Below are positions 11,007 to 22,269 of a stretch of DNA of 64,000 nt, one piece after another. A program made the translations under genes and the position numbers. Position 1 is the stretch's first letter. Each line of letters begins with the position of its first letter. The DNA comes from Ecdyonurus torrentis (taxonomy: Eukaryota; Arthropoda; Insecta; Ephemeroptera; Heptageniidae), in the NCBI GenBank assembly GCA_949318235.1, contig OX439132.1, forward strand, positions 4,586,886 to 4,650,885. The letters are read 5' to 3'. The notes under the pieces are model-generated. The model had not been told where the DNA came from and did no database searches. It was given only the letters and a program-made list of their open reading frames with translations.

Positions 11007-11010
11007 TATA
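10898..11010. repeat. (TA)n microsatellite
   Basis: Almost uninterrupted TA dinucleotides, broken only by short ACACACAG and GTATAT segments, start about 27 nt after the stop codon of exon e. Confidence 0.95.
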
Positions 11011-11836
11011 AATTTATAAGTATATTAAAAATAATTAAAAATAACAAAAATTCATGATCTATAACTAGAAGTTATGAAGTTGCAGCTTTGATTATTGTAA
11101 AAAAAGTAAATGCTGCAACGTGTACATATTTTAATAAATGTACAGTTAAATTGAAAAGTACTTAATTTTAAGTTGGATTTATTTCCACTATGCAAATGAA
11201 GTAAAAATTCATTGCATATTGAAACATTGAAATTTTGTCAATATCTTATTTTTAATTCATTTTTTTTAACATTATATGTCTAACACTATAAAGTGTTATT
11301 TATTGTAACTGACTGTACTGTAAAACAGTTGGGTTAAATTGAGAGGTTGTACGCCTGATTTCGCCCAATAAAAGCCGTTAATTATTATTATTATTATTAT
11401 TAATATAAGGTGTCAGATATTTGTTGTTGTTAGACAACTTCAAACCGTAGACTATGTAGTTGCAAATATGTGTGAGCCAGTAGGCATTAAATCAATATGA
11501 ATGGCTTTTAATAATGAAATATATGTAATTGAAATTAACGGGGTTTACCGTAGCAGCATACTAGCCTATTTTCCTGTTCTTATTAAAAGCAAAACAAAAA
11601 AGTTTCCACTTTTTTCTTCACAAATTCCTTGGATGCATTTCCAATAATAAAAAATTATATAATAACTATATTGATATCAATAATAATCACTGACTTAATC
11701 ATTTATTCGAAAAAGAAAAACCATGTTATACTGTAGTAAAAACACACATAGTAAAAAATAATGCATTAAATAAAAAATAAAAATATGTATCGTTTCGTCT
11801 AAAAATAAAATACGCGTATTTCAGATTCAAAAAGTA

Positions 11837-11842
<6 letters not shown>

Positions 11843-11879
<37 letters not shown>
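11843..11879. repeat. Poly-A run
   Basis: An uninterrupted run of about 37 A. Confidence 0.95.
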
Positions 11880-11883
<4 letters not shown>

Positions 11884-13353
11884 TATTTTATGTTAAATTT
11901 TTTTTTTTTTAATCTTCGTGGCGTAAGAATTTTTCTTTTTTCTTCCAGTTTTAAACTTTGTATTATTTCAGTGTAAAACAAATAAACAAATTTTACAATA
12001 TTACTGAATTTCTTTGATCTTATTCCTTATAAGTCCAACACAGTGTATGGCGTGTGTCTTAATTGTTATATAATATGACAAGTTAATGCTTATACAAGTT
12101 CATAATTTTTGCTCTATACGATTGCAACTTCAGTTTTACATTAGCGCACATTTCTTGCAACAGTTCTTGATTATAAATAAACGATTATACTTAAGAATAA
12201 TCGAACATTCATATAAAATATCTCTGGTGTACTGAAATGTTAGAGTAGTTGAACAACACTGGGTAATGGCAAACAATAATAGTTCATGGCAGTATTACAT
12301 TAATGAAATGAATGATTAATTAAATCCGAGTGACAAAACTTGTAAATTTGGATACTAAGGATTAACCTCATCCTGCAAAAAAAAAAAAAAAAAACCAAAA
12401 AATCTTAAAATCGGTTCGAGATTAATAATTAGAAAAAAAGAATGATCTTCGAGCTTCAAGCTATACAGTTAGCACGATATTCAAGTTTTTATTGCTATCA
12501 CTAATAATAAGGGTTGAACTTTAAACTTTATGTACATTGTTGTTATTTTTATTACTATTTTTTAGTAATTGAAGAACTTTTGTTTAACATTTTCTGATAA
12601 ATTTCAGATAGTATAGACATTTTATGGTGAATTGAGTGCATTTTTTTATCAATTAATATTATTGAAACGTAATCAACTTGTTTATTGTTACGTGTTACTA
12701 GTTATTTTGCCCATTTGATTAACATTGTATTTCATCGCGTCAAATAAAAAATCGTTAAAATTTAATACAAGAAATAAAGAAATATAACGAAAGACATTTA
12801 AGTTGAATTTCTATTTTTAAATAATTGATATAATATAATTATACACTAATACACTTTCATAACCCCAAATAATTATCAAAATATTTGACAATCATACAGT
12901 ATCCTTATTATTATTTAAAAAAAAGAAACGACAAAAAAAAAAAAAAAAAAAAAAAAGGACATGAAAGGTGACTGAGGTTTACCCCCTTATTCAGAGTAAA
13001 GAAATGGAATGTTACTGGTGATAGCAAAATTGCTCTAATGACATGTTCACATGGTATAATATTTTGTGTGTATATAATAAATAAAATTGCATGGAATCTT
13101 CCAAGGTCCATATTATATAAGAGGTTAGATGCTCCGGGAAAAGTTTTAGCCAAGGTTGCGCAGCTTGAAGGAATTAACCAAAGACGTCATATCGCCACCT
13201 GAAACTTTGTTCACCTTATCGGTGACGTAATTGGTGAACGGCATCGTATTGGCTGAGAATCAAGTACAATCCATCGCAAAATGAAATCGAATGCGCAAGT
13301 TTTGTGCTCCGCTTAACTTCTTTATTATATTATATAAACCTTGGAAATCGTCA

Positions 13354-13402
<49 letters not shown>

Positions 13403-13605
13403 TGCATGCATGTGATCAATTTGATTGCACATTGAAAATATTGTAACTAAATATGTTGAAATACTAAAATAGGAAAAAATATAATAAAAATCGATCATCT
13501 CAATATTACATCTCATCTCATCTCGATATCACAATAAAGAAAGCATGTTGAAATGATGAGGATACCAAGATTTTTTTTATAGCTTAATGTTTGTTTTGTT
13601 TGCAG

Positions 13606-14360
13606 GTAATTTCATGACGTCGAATTCCGAGTCCTTTGGTTTGACTCGTATCAATGAAGCTAGTCACGGTGAAGATGAAGCAGATAACTTTTGTAACATT
13701 TGTGGCTTAGGATTTCAAGTAAGAAGTACGTTCCTCTCACACTACTACAGAAAACATGAAAATGTTCCTATTCCTCGTAAGAAAAAAGGCAATAAATATT
13801 TATATGCTTGTACACTTTGCCATAAGAAGTTTTCTTGTGTGGACAACGGTAGACAACATTATAAAAATAAACATTTACCTAAACCTCCACCAACTGTTTA
13901 TACGTGTCAGTTATGTAATCTTACATTTACAACACGTCCAAAAGTAATAAAACATAGAAGAGAGTTCCATGCTGAACATTTCTATCCGTTTTCATGTAAA
14001 TTGTGCGATAAAAGATATTATCGTAATACTGATTTAAAATTACATTTAAAAACCATGCATGATATTTCAGTTGAACAATTGGGTCGTCATAATTGTGCTC
14101 TTTGTTTTGAAAATTTTGATTCTTATGAGTTAAGGTTAGATCATGTAAAAGATAAACATCCTGAGGCAGTTTTTACTTGTCGACTTTGTCCAACTGTCCT
14201 GTATTCAAGAGCAGATAGAGTGCAACATGAACTCTCTGTTCATGAAACAAATGTAGAAAATCCTGAACATTTATTTGAATGTGAGAGATGTACCAGAAAA
14301 TTTAGTTCAAAATATTTCTTAGCTGAACATTATAAATTTCTGCATCATGACGCTGCTTAA
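13606..14360 (+). CDS. Alternative 3' terminal exon f, seven C2H2 zinc fingers (BTB gene copy 1)
   Basis: The acceptor TTTGTTTGCAG ends at 13605, and in phase 1 the exon opens Gly-Asn-Phe-Met-Thr-Ser. Seven fingers follow with Cys pairs CNIC, CTLC, CQLC, CKLC, CALC, CRLC and CERC. Linkers are not the TGEKP type: finger 5 to 6 is joined by HPEAVF, and finger 6 to 7 by N-V-E-N-P-E-H-L-F, the linker shared with exon h and with five exons of copy 2. TAA lies at 14358-14360 with AATAAA at 14409-14414. The last four fingers align best with the exons at 19841, 39305 and 49307, so it belongs to the long-array class. It acts as an alternative DNA-binding domain; target unknown. Confidence 0.88.
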
Positions 14361-14615
14361 AAATAAGTATTTGCGCTTGAAAAAAACAAATTAATTTAAA
14401 AGAGTGAAAATAAATATTATATTGATATGTTAGGACTGTTGCTATTTGCGAAGTACATATATAATGAATTAATATAATAATGTTTTATTGTGCACCAAAA
14501 CTGTTATGCTATGTACTGTATATGCACTTGCTTTGTGATAAACCATAAAATTATGGTGCTAAAATTCAACTACCAGAATTATTAGGTCTCTCTCTCTCTC
14601 CTGCTAAATTGTTAA

Positions 14616-14923
14616 AGGCGTAGAATACCTTGAACAAAAAACATGTCTAATATCCTAACATACCGAAATATCAACGTTGATTTAGCCGGAGTCATTTATT
14701 TCTAATTTATTTTTCATTCACAAAATGGCAGCTGCGGGTTTGTGACGTCACAGCTTGCCTGTTTCCGCGCGCGTGGACTAATGAGCTGTGACGTCACAAA
14801 CCCGCAGCTGTGATTTTGTGAATAGAAAATAAATTAGAAATAAATGACTCCGGCCAAATCAACGTTGATATTCAGGTATGTTATGATATTAGACATGTTT
14901 TTTGTTCAAGGTGTCCTATACCT
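14616..14923. mobile_element. Palindromic MITE family A, copy 2, TTAA target site
   Basis: Same palindrome as 5997-6305, flanked by TTAA at 14612-14615 and 14924-14927. TGACGTCA is at 14743-14750 and 14789-14796. Confidence 0.85.
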
Positions 14924-16020
14924 TTAAGTAGGAGGGTCAATGAACAAATTAAGTTGATGAGTGATGTGGACACGTCAATGGTAACAGTGTTATTGAAGGG
15001 TGAGATTGCCTATTGATAAACAAACTCGATGATTCATTTCATATAGTTGTTGTATAAATATTTAAGTTTAGACGTAGATTTTAATTACGGGGGATCAAAT
15101 TTTTAGACAAATAAAACAAAATTTAAAACAAAAAAAAAATTGTAATTTTACCTGTTAATGATGATCTATCTTGGAATTTTTATTAACAACTTGTTACTCT
15201 GCACAATGCTATCAACTTTGATCAAAATCTGAATATCTTATTGAAATTCTAATGACTTGCACGAAAATTTCCAAAACTTTTAACTGCTGTCTGCAGTACA
15301 TAAAACTTGGAAGTGTCAATATTTTTACATGCCTTTTAATAAATACTTTTTCATGGTAGCAAAGAGTTAACGTTTCCAAAATTTTTAATTTACTTACAGA
15401 ACGCTCTTCCTACCAATATAAAATACTATATGTCAGAGCTATTGTATTTTTAAAAATAAAGGGCTATATAGAATTTCTATAGCAGGCAAAATGAAAATGT
15501 TTTACAGTGTAATTGTGTAATATCTTAATTCAATATTATTGTTAGTTTCTTCGTGTGTATATCTTGTGTCTAGAATATTATTGATTGTATAACGACATGC
15601 TTTTAACAAGTACAGACGACTGTTATATCATATGGAATGTAATTAAATATTTTGTGGTTTAAGAAATATTTATTTTATTTTACCTCTCCCCGGATAATAC
15701 GAATGTTTTTTTTAAATGAAAAAAAGAATGAATTAATTCTTATGTTTTTTTTTCTCGCAAATTTAATTTTATATCAACAATAATTTGTTAAACTTATCGA
15801 TGTAAACTATGCTCCTAATTAAGGAAGTCCTGATATAAATCCCCAATCCCCATTTATAAATAAGAAACTATTGATTCAAATATTACGTAATTTACATTGG
15901 TTTAATTCAGAGTAAAACTAATTTTTAAGTCAATAAATTTTTATGAAGTTTACCCAAACAATTAAACTATACTAAATTATAATATTATTTATAAGAAACT
16001 TTCAAATACCTATATTCCAG

Positions 16021-16500
16021 TCTTGGGGTGTTCGAGTGCGACTTCGAACATTTTTAGAACTGCACACGAAGTCGAACAGTTCGTGTTCGTTTGGATTTTT
16101 TTAGATGTTCGAGTTCGACGAACGAACGAACGAGTGTATGAAATTTCGAACACGAATCGAACACTTTTTCAAATTAAATATTAGGTGTTAAAAATTAAGT
16201 TAGTTATTAATTAAATATTAAAATTTGATGTATCTGTAAAATAAAAGGAGTTTTAACCATTTCCTTATTTATATGCACAAAAAATTTGTACAAATAAAAA
16301 AAAAATAACAAAAATTACGGTATATTTTAATAGTATTTTTTAAAGACATATTCGAACACTCTCAAACCGTTCGATCGAACAGTTCGTGATATGCTCAACT
16401 TGCAAAAAGTTCGAAATGTTCGTGTTCGGATCGTGTGTTCGAAAGAATTTTAGGTGATCGTGATCGGATCGAGTTCATCCATAATGGTGTTCGACCCCAA
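16021..16500. repeat. GTTCGAAC-rich interspersed repeat
   Basis: The hexamers GTTCGA, TTCGAA and TCGAAC recur many times in both orientations across about 480 bp, with an AT-rich gap in the middle (16170-16340). The two GTTCG-rich halves are partly inverted, so this may be a foldback element with degenerate arms. No coding frame. Confidence 0.55.
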
Positions 16501-16562
16501 CACTGCTATATGCACACTGGGAATGTCAATACAGTAATATTATGTCCAATATGCAATGAATA

Positions 16563-16607
<45 letters not shown>

Positions 16608-16652
16608 TGCCATATTGTGTTATTGTGCTACAGTATACACCACAGTAGATGG

Positions 16653-16841
16653 TACAGTAGTCCATCTCCTATAGCGGGAATGTCAGATCGAATGCGCGCC
16701 ATAATTCCGACTGGGTGAAGGTGACAGAACTACATGTAGCATTACTTCAAATTACGGCTTCTAGTTCTGTCACCTTCACCCAGTCGGAATTATGGCGCGC
16801 ATTCGATCTGACATTCCCGCTATAGAAGATGGACTACTGTA
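16653..16841. mobile_element. Near-perfect palindromic element flanked by TA
   Basis: The arms TACAGTAGTCCATCTCCTAT and its complement at the right end are about 80 bp and almost identical, with a short loop around 16735-16765. TA flanks suggest a Tc1/mariner-like MITE. The arms' identity suggests recent insertion. Confidence 0.75.
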
Positions 16842-16879
16842 TAATATACTGTGAGTATACACCAATCCCAGTCCCAGTC

Positions 16880-17215
16880 AAGATATTGTCTTATCGACAG
16901 GTGAAGACTTTCCAATTAATGGAAAAGCACACACAGGCCGGCCACGGCCTAAGTACACAGCCCGACATTCGCCATGACAGCCTAGAGAAACCGTGGAAAC
17001 ATCTAGGCAGGCTGGTCGTGCAATCACATCAATCATGCACCTCCCGAATACTGTGCGTCGTCATGGAATTCATGTAAACATGCATCGTGCAACGTGTTGT
17101 GCTCTCACACTTCACGTACCCAGCAGTGGCTCGAACCTATACTCGTTGAGGAGTACAGAGTTGCGAGTCAGCTGTCTTGAGCACTCAGCCATACCATCAG
17201 CTGCATAGCCAAATT
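16880..17215. repeat. SINE-like, less AT-rich repeat fragment
   Basis: Base composition differs sharply from the surroundings. GGCTCGAACCT near 17133 resembles a pol III B-box, and fragments such as CCACGGCC and GAGAAACCGTGGAAAC recall widespread arthropod interspersed repeats. I do not see a clean A-box or a poly-A tail, so this is a weak call. Confidence 0.3.
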
Positions 17216-17939
17216 ATTGCATTCAATCTATCATTTATTTCATATTGAAAATATTTCTCTTTTTGGGGACATTATTTAATAATAATTATGTTCTTGATTT
17301 AAGTTTCCTATCAATGAAAAACTACATTCTAATAATACGTCAGCTACTTTATGAGTATTATCTTTATAATTTCTTCTATATAGTTTTCTGAAATTATATC
17401 GTAAACATGACGAATCAGTAGTATAGTTTGAGGGGAAAACTGGCTCTCTTTTGCTTTTAAGTATTGTTATATTATGAACTGCCTAGGTCAACGAAGAATC
17501 TTATTTTAAATTTGAATAGTTGTATTTTATTTTTGTATTAAAATAAGAATTTTAAGTAAAGAGTAGAATATTTGCTTGTATATAACATGTTACTATCAAC
17601 TGCTTATATGCACTATAGATTTTTTTACATCTATATAATATAGACTACTATAATATGTATATATACAGTATTATACATGATGGAAAAGAAATTTTTTTAG
17701 CAAATATTATAGTATTTTAAAAAAACGACAAGAAATAACTAATGACAGATTTTAAAAAAAAAAGGCTTTGAGAGTTGCGTGAACATTTAACTACGATTCG
17801 TGGTGAATGATGGTGTTATTTATAATATGGAAGAACTTTAGATTGGTGTTGCATGCCGAGAGAGGTAAGGGCTCTGTACTTGTTGGAAAATTGTTTATTT
17901 GAACTGTAAAAAAATATTACGTTAATAATTTAATTTCAG

Positions 17940-18193
17940 CCCCAGTACAAGATGTTCGTTGGCGAATTCTACAGAAGCCAGAGGAAAAACAAAAGCGTCG
18001 TCGATGCCACTTCTGTCCGTATAAAAAAGACCGCAAAAGTCGTTTACTTTGCGACATATGCCTCCTACCTGTATGCAACGAACACTCGAAAATAACGCGA
18101 TATTGTCCCAACTGTCATCTAGATTCCAGCAACTTTTACGAACCTTACGTCACGATGAAGCCTCCTAAGAAAAACGGCTTAGACATTAAATAA
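17940..18193 (+). CDS. Alternative 3' terminal exon g, piggyBac-type Cys/His zinc-binding module
   Basis: The acceptor TTTAATTTCAG ends at 17939. In the same phase 1 as all sister exons it encodes 83 residues plus the shared one, opening Ala-Pro-Val-Gln-Asp-Val-Arg-Trp. There are no C2H2 fingers. From residue ~24 the spacing is C-x2-C-x11-C-x2-C-x4-C-x2-H-x6-C-x2-C, preceded by a run of Lys/Arg, with the local motif Lys-Lys-Asp-Arg-Lys-Ser. This matches what I know of the C-terminal Cys-rich domain of piggyBac-derived (PGBD4-like) transposases, which binds terminal DNA. No DDE catalytic region is present nearby. The reading is a BTB protein isoform ending in a transposase-type zinc domain. 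TAA lies at 18191-18193. A frameshifted second copy follows at 19030. The alternative is a chance remnant that is never spliced. Confidence 0.65.
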
Positions 18194-19029
18194 ATAAAAA
18201 AAAAATGAAAATTTGGGAATAACTTATTAAGGGAGTATAAATATAACGAATATGAAACTGGAGTAGAGGGAAAAAATGGCTTATAATAATATACTATATT
18301 GTGTCAAACTTATTTTAAATTTGAATCGTTGTATTATTTTGTATTGCAATAAGCGTATGACAAGTAAAATATTTCCTTGTAGCATGTGACAAGCCGAACT
18401 GCAACTATACTACGTAAAACTGTACCCTCGTATACTAAAGAAATATTTGCAAATTTTATAATACTATATAAAAAAAAAAAATTAAAAAACAAAAAATTAA
18501 AAATAAATTATATATTTATAAAAAACATGAAACAACATGTTCTTTTAATCACTACTAAACGCACAAAATGGGAACTACAAAACTAATGCTAATTTTTACC
18601 AGAAAGTATATATGGCCCCACAAGAGAGCGTGAAAAAACTGCTAAAGTATGCAATTTGCGTGAATGTTTCTGCGTTTATGACTTCAAAAACAGGCAACAA
18701 CTAGCATGAAAATGTTGTGCGGGTTGCATAAATCGAAATTTTCTGATCACGGCGTTACAATTGTGTTTTGAAACGAATTAATGTTATTTATGTAAGTCCC
18801 ATCAAGTGTTTTGTGATGTAAATGCTTGTGTTTTCATGTAAGAGACAGTTTTAAGGGCTGTGAAGATCTACTGACAATTCATGTGAATGAGGGTGGTAAT
18901 ATCAGAGGTAATATGGAGGAACTTTAGATTAGTGTTTTGTTTGCCGAGAGATCAGGTTAAGGCTCTGTACTCGGTGGAAGATTGTTTATTTGAACTGGCA
19001 AAAAAACTACGTAAATAATTTGATTTCAG
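18194..19029. other. Non-coding interval between exon g and its broken duplicate
   Basis: There is no gene. A degraded MITE D copy occupies about 18523-18854. From about 18870 the sequence repeats the 150 nt upstream of exon g, showing that exon and intron end were duplicated together. Confidence 0.55.
18523..18854 (-). mobile_element. Degraded MITE family D copy
   Basis: Strongly similar to 46600-46932 in the same orientation (for example GAAAATGTTGTGCGGGTTGC), but the left end has lost the terminal repeat and the right end is altered, with TTTTAAGGG at the edge. The TGACGTCA of the other copies is mutated to TGACTTCA. Confidence 0.65.
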
Positions 19030-19332
19030 CCCCAGTACAAGATGTTCGTTGGCGAATTCTACAAAAACCAGAGATGAAACGTCGGTGCCACTTCTGTCCG
19101 TATAAAAAACACCGCAAAAGTCGTTTACTTTGTGACATATATGCCTCCTGCCTACGTATGCAACGAGCACTCTTTAGTAACGCGGTATTGTCGGGATTGT
19201 CGTCTCAAATCCAGTAATACTTATGATTATGAACCTTACGTCACGATGAAATCTCCCAAGAAAAACGGACAATGCTGTAATGCTGTTCGTAAACCCTGTT
19301 CTCTTGCACCAAAAAATGCGTATTCCATTTGA
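19030..19332 (+). pseudogene. Duplicate of exon g, frameshifted
   Basis: The acceptor and first ~35 codons repeat exon g, including the first Cys pair and the Lys-rich stretch. At about 19140 two small insertions (TA, then AC some 15 nt later) add four bases and shift the frame. In the entry frame the product ends at 19217 without the second half of the metal site. In the shifted frame the remaining part (C-x2-H and C-x2-C) is still readable and runs into a MITE B copy, whose sequence supplies the stop at 19330-19332. It is probably non-functional, though a truncated isoform end cannot be excluded. Confidence 0.7.
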
Positions 19333-19389
19333 ATAACCAAAGGCGATCGTCATTTTTTGTGCAGAGAACAGGGTTTACGAACAGCATTA
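19278..19389. mobile_element. MITE family B, copy 2
   Basis: Inverted termini TAATGCTGTTCGTAAACCC and GGGTTTACGAACAGCATTA, with an interior of about 70 bp. It overlaps the end of the broken exon-g duplicate. Confidence 0.75.
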
Positions 19390-19840
19390 ATGAGATCGGA
19401 ACTACGCTTGAAACAATCAATATTCAATATGATCAATACGTGTCAATCCTGTTTTTATGCAGCTCTTGGTTTTATTCTTTTACACATGGGTTGCAGTATA
19501 AACTCTGGTCAAAACAAGGTCGTTTCAGCCAAAAGCTGTATCTGCGGTGCTAAACCAATCAGAGAGCGTGTTATAAATCTACTAGCCAATCACAGTTGAC
19601 TTTACATTGTTAATTACACTGTATCCGCTCAAACTAATATTGGGAGAATTGTAGTTTTTTTTTTTTTTTATATGATCTTTGTGTATATAGACTCGTTATA
19701 GGTTATATAGATAGCTAGATATAAAGATTGATAATACTAGTTTTTAATATTGAATAATAGAATATCGTATTATATTATTAATTGATAAAAATTTCATCAC
19801 AAAAAAATAATATAATATATATATTTTTTTTAATTTTCAG
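19390..19840. other. Non-coding interval before exon h
   Basis: There is no supported gene. The first 230 nt are less AT-rich than usual and contain CCAAT twice (about 19556 and 19585). The rest is AT-rich intron leading to the acceptor of exon h. Confidence 0.45.
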
Positions 19841-20445
19841 GGACAGAAGGAACACAATCCACTCCAAGGACTCAAATAAATGAAGTTGAGACTCTTTTTT
19901 GTGTTATTTGTAACACATCATTCAAGCATCGTAAATATTTGATAATCCACAATAAAAAAAAGCATCCTTTTAATGTTTATGCTGAGTATTCATGTAAATT
20001 GTGTAAAACATATTTCCCGACTTTCAAGAAACTTCGTCAACATAGAATAATTCATCACTTCAAACAGTTTTACCCTCATACCTGTGACGTATGTGGTAAA
20101 GGATTCTCACGTAACATTGCTTTAGTTGAACATATGACGTTATCACATGATTTTGATCCCAGTAAAGATAAATGTAAAATTAAATGTAATATATGTAATG
20201 ACATTTTTGATTCAGTAAAAAAGAGAACTGAACATATACAAAAAATGCATCCAAAACAATTACTCTCTTGTAGAATATGTAAAAAAAAATTTATTACAAA
20301 AGATTCTCAATTAAAACATGAAAGAGAGATACATCGTATTAATATTGATAATCCTGATCATTTTTTTTCTTGTGATTTTTGTGAAAGAGCTTTTACAAGT
20401 ACCAGATATTTGGAACAACATTTGTTAACTCATTGTAAATTGTAA
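19841..20445 (+). CDS. Alternative 3' terminal exon h, six C2H2 zinc fingers (BTB gene copy 1)
   Basis: The acceptor TTTAATTTTCAG ends at 19840, and in phase 1 the exon opens Gly-Thr-Glu-Gly-Thr-Gln. Six intact C2H2 fingers (CVIC, CKLC, CDVC, CNIC, CRIC, CDFC) begin within 25 residues of the junction, so there is almost no linker. Finger 5 to 6 is joined by N-I-D-N-P-D-H-F-F and finger 4 to 5 by HPKQLL. The closest relatives in the window are exon f and the copy-2 exons at 39305, 49307 and 52826. TAA lies at 20443-20445. The first ATG in the open frame (19939) is inside finger 1, so the exon only makes sense spliced. Confidence 0.88.
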
Positions 20446-20654
20446 TTATTTTTAACATACGTGGAGGACAATCAATATATACAATAATTGTATCGTATCT
20501 CACAGTATCAACAACATTTATTCTGTACAGCATAATTTATGTTATGCTATATTAAAATAGTTAACTATATATTACTTCTTAGCATATCAATTACGTTTTA
20601 ATTCCAAAGTAGTAAGAGTTATTTTAATAGCAATTAGGAAGATAAACAATTAAA

Positions 20655-21280
20655 TTAGGATGTAATAATTTTATTTCACATTCTAACAGAGAACTTTGTC
20701 TTGAATCGACAGATATGAGTTTATAATTTTTGAGTTTGTTAAGTATAATTTTAATTAATTTTTAAAGTCGCAAAATACCGCCATGGTCGTCAACTTTTTC
20801 CCGTGTTTATATACAAAATCATTTCTTGATTTTCAAATATTAATTATAAAAATACTTAAAGGAATAGACCAGAGAAAAACATAAGCATTTATATCACAAA
20901 ACACTTGACGGGATTTACATAAATAACATTAGTTTGTCTCAAAACCCAACAGTAGCCCCGTAGCAGTGATCAGAAAATTCGATTTATGCAACCCGCACAA
21001 CATTTTCATACTAATTTATGCATGTTTCTGACGTCATAAACATGAATTTTCATGCAAATTGCATACTTTACAGTTTTTTCACGCTCTCTCGTGGGGCTAC
21101 ATTAACATTCTGGTAAAAATTGTCATCAGTTTTGAAGATTCCATTTTGTGTTTATTCATTAAAAAGCAAACGTTGTTTTATGTGGTCTATGGCTTTAAGG
21201 TACTCAAAATTAGAAATTTGTATAAGAAGCGATTCAGGAAAATGTCCTCTTTTAGAATATGCAATAAAATTACTCATACT
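20655..21280. mobile_element. MITE family C copy interrupted by MITE D
   Basis: The left part (20655-20855) and right part (21199-21280) together match the C palindrome seen at 9874-10160. The insertion carries TTAA on both sides. The right C arm keeps CTCAAAATTAGAAATTTGT and ATATGCAATAAAATTACTC. Confidence 0.7.
20860..21194 (+). mobile_element. MITE family D with TTAA target-site duplication
   Basis: Terminal repeats AGGAATAGACCAGAGAAAAAC and, inverted, AGCCATAGACCACATAAAAC. TTAA occurs at 20856-20859 and 21195-21198. TGACGTCA is at 21030-21037. The same element in reverse orientation is at 46600-46932. These features are piggyBac-like. No transposase. Confidence 0.8.
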
Positions 21281-22236
21281 GATTTTTTTTTATACATCTT
21301 TCTCCATTATTCTTTGCAGCATAAAAATTAAGTCATTTCTTTCCTGCGCGTGCATTAATACTATCATTAATGTATTAATTATTAAAACTTAATGCAAAGT
21401 TTAGTATTGAAATATTACTAGTATAAAATTGTAAAATACTTATAATAATAATTATGCAAGCACATTTTCAGCAAAATTTGTTTATTTTATAACAACTTAT
21501 ACAAAATTGTATAATTAATCTTGCATATATAAGCGTAAATATTGTTATGTATATATAGCATTAGCATTTTATAAAATTATACTCTTCCAATTTAGCAACA
21601 TTTATGATTACATATTTACATAGATGCAGCAATTGCAGCATAATTTATGTTTTATTTGTTTTTCCTGTTAAAAAAAAAAGTTGTCTGTATAGTAGTGTAA
21701 GGCACATAACCAGGGTTTATAATTCACATTGTCAAAACTTGCACGACTTGCAGTACAGAAAATTCCAATGTTTTAAACTTATATTACTATTGCGATCAAG
21801 TTGTTTACTCGCAGAGCTTTCGTGTGTGTGGGATAATGAATTTGATAACTCAGTTTGCAACTTTTAATGTAATTATAATGCAAGTTGTCAACAAAGTAAT
21901 TTTTGGAGTGATATAATAATTTTATAAGTAACTTTGGTGTTAGCTGGTGATCTTGTTTTGTTTTAATTTTACTAGATTGTGTGTTTATTTCTTTTTTACA
22001 AGATTTATTCTAAAATATTCATTCATTATATATAATCAATAAATTGTTCTACACAATACTTCAATACTTAAAATTATGTATTGATGATATGTATGATTCA
22101 AAAAAAGTGTTATGTGAAAAAGAAATGCTGTAATAACAATAACTAATAAGGGTTCTGTGTTTACCGTATATAATAAAAAGTGCAAAAAACAAAAGTTTGC
22201 TTTTTGAATATTTATTGTAAGCTCTATAATATAATA

Positions 22237-22269
22237 TGGTATTTTCTCTCTCTCTCTCTCTCTCTCTCC
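22237..22269. repeat. (TC)n microsatellite
   Basis: An uninterrupted TC dinucleotide run of about 30 nt. Confidence 0.9.

Larger units (their letters stand above)
10872..13605. other. Long AT-rich non-coding interval
   Basis: I see no gene or exon in 2.7 kb. It holds a (TA)n tract (10898-11010), a poly-A run (11843-11879), further A runs near 12379 and 12936, and a second (TA)n run at about 13360-13400. Frames of 60-80 codons here are composed of simple sequence. Confidence 0.5.
14361..17939. other. Non-coding interval rich in mobile elements
   Basis: No gene is supported. Contents: MITE A copy 2 (14616-14923), unremarkable AT-rich DNA to 16.0 kb, a GTTCGAAC-rich repeat (16021-16500), poly-T (16566-16604), a strong palindrome (16653-16841) and a less AT-rich SINE-like stretch (about 16880-17215). 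The last 150 nt (from about 17790) are duplicated at 18870-19029. Confidence 0.5.

Noticed and set aside
16829..17208. Two overlapping frames of 70-80 codons
   Set aside because: They lie over a palindrome and a SINE-like repeat; no recognisable product.
17125..17215. tRNA-like B-box
   Set aside because: No cloverleaf could be drawn; at best a degraded SINE.
19329..19599. Overlapping 74-80 codon frames with several Cys
   Set aside because: They start inside MITE B and have no zinc-binding spacing or splice signal.
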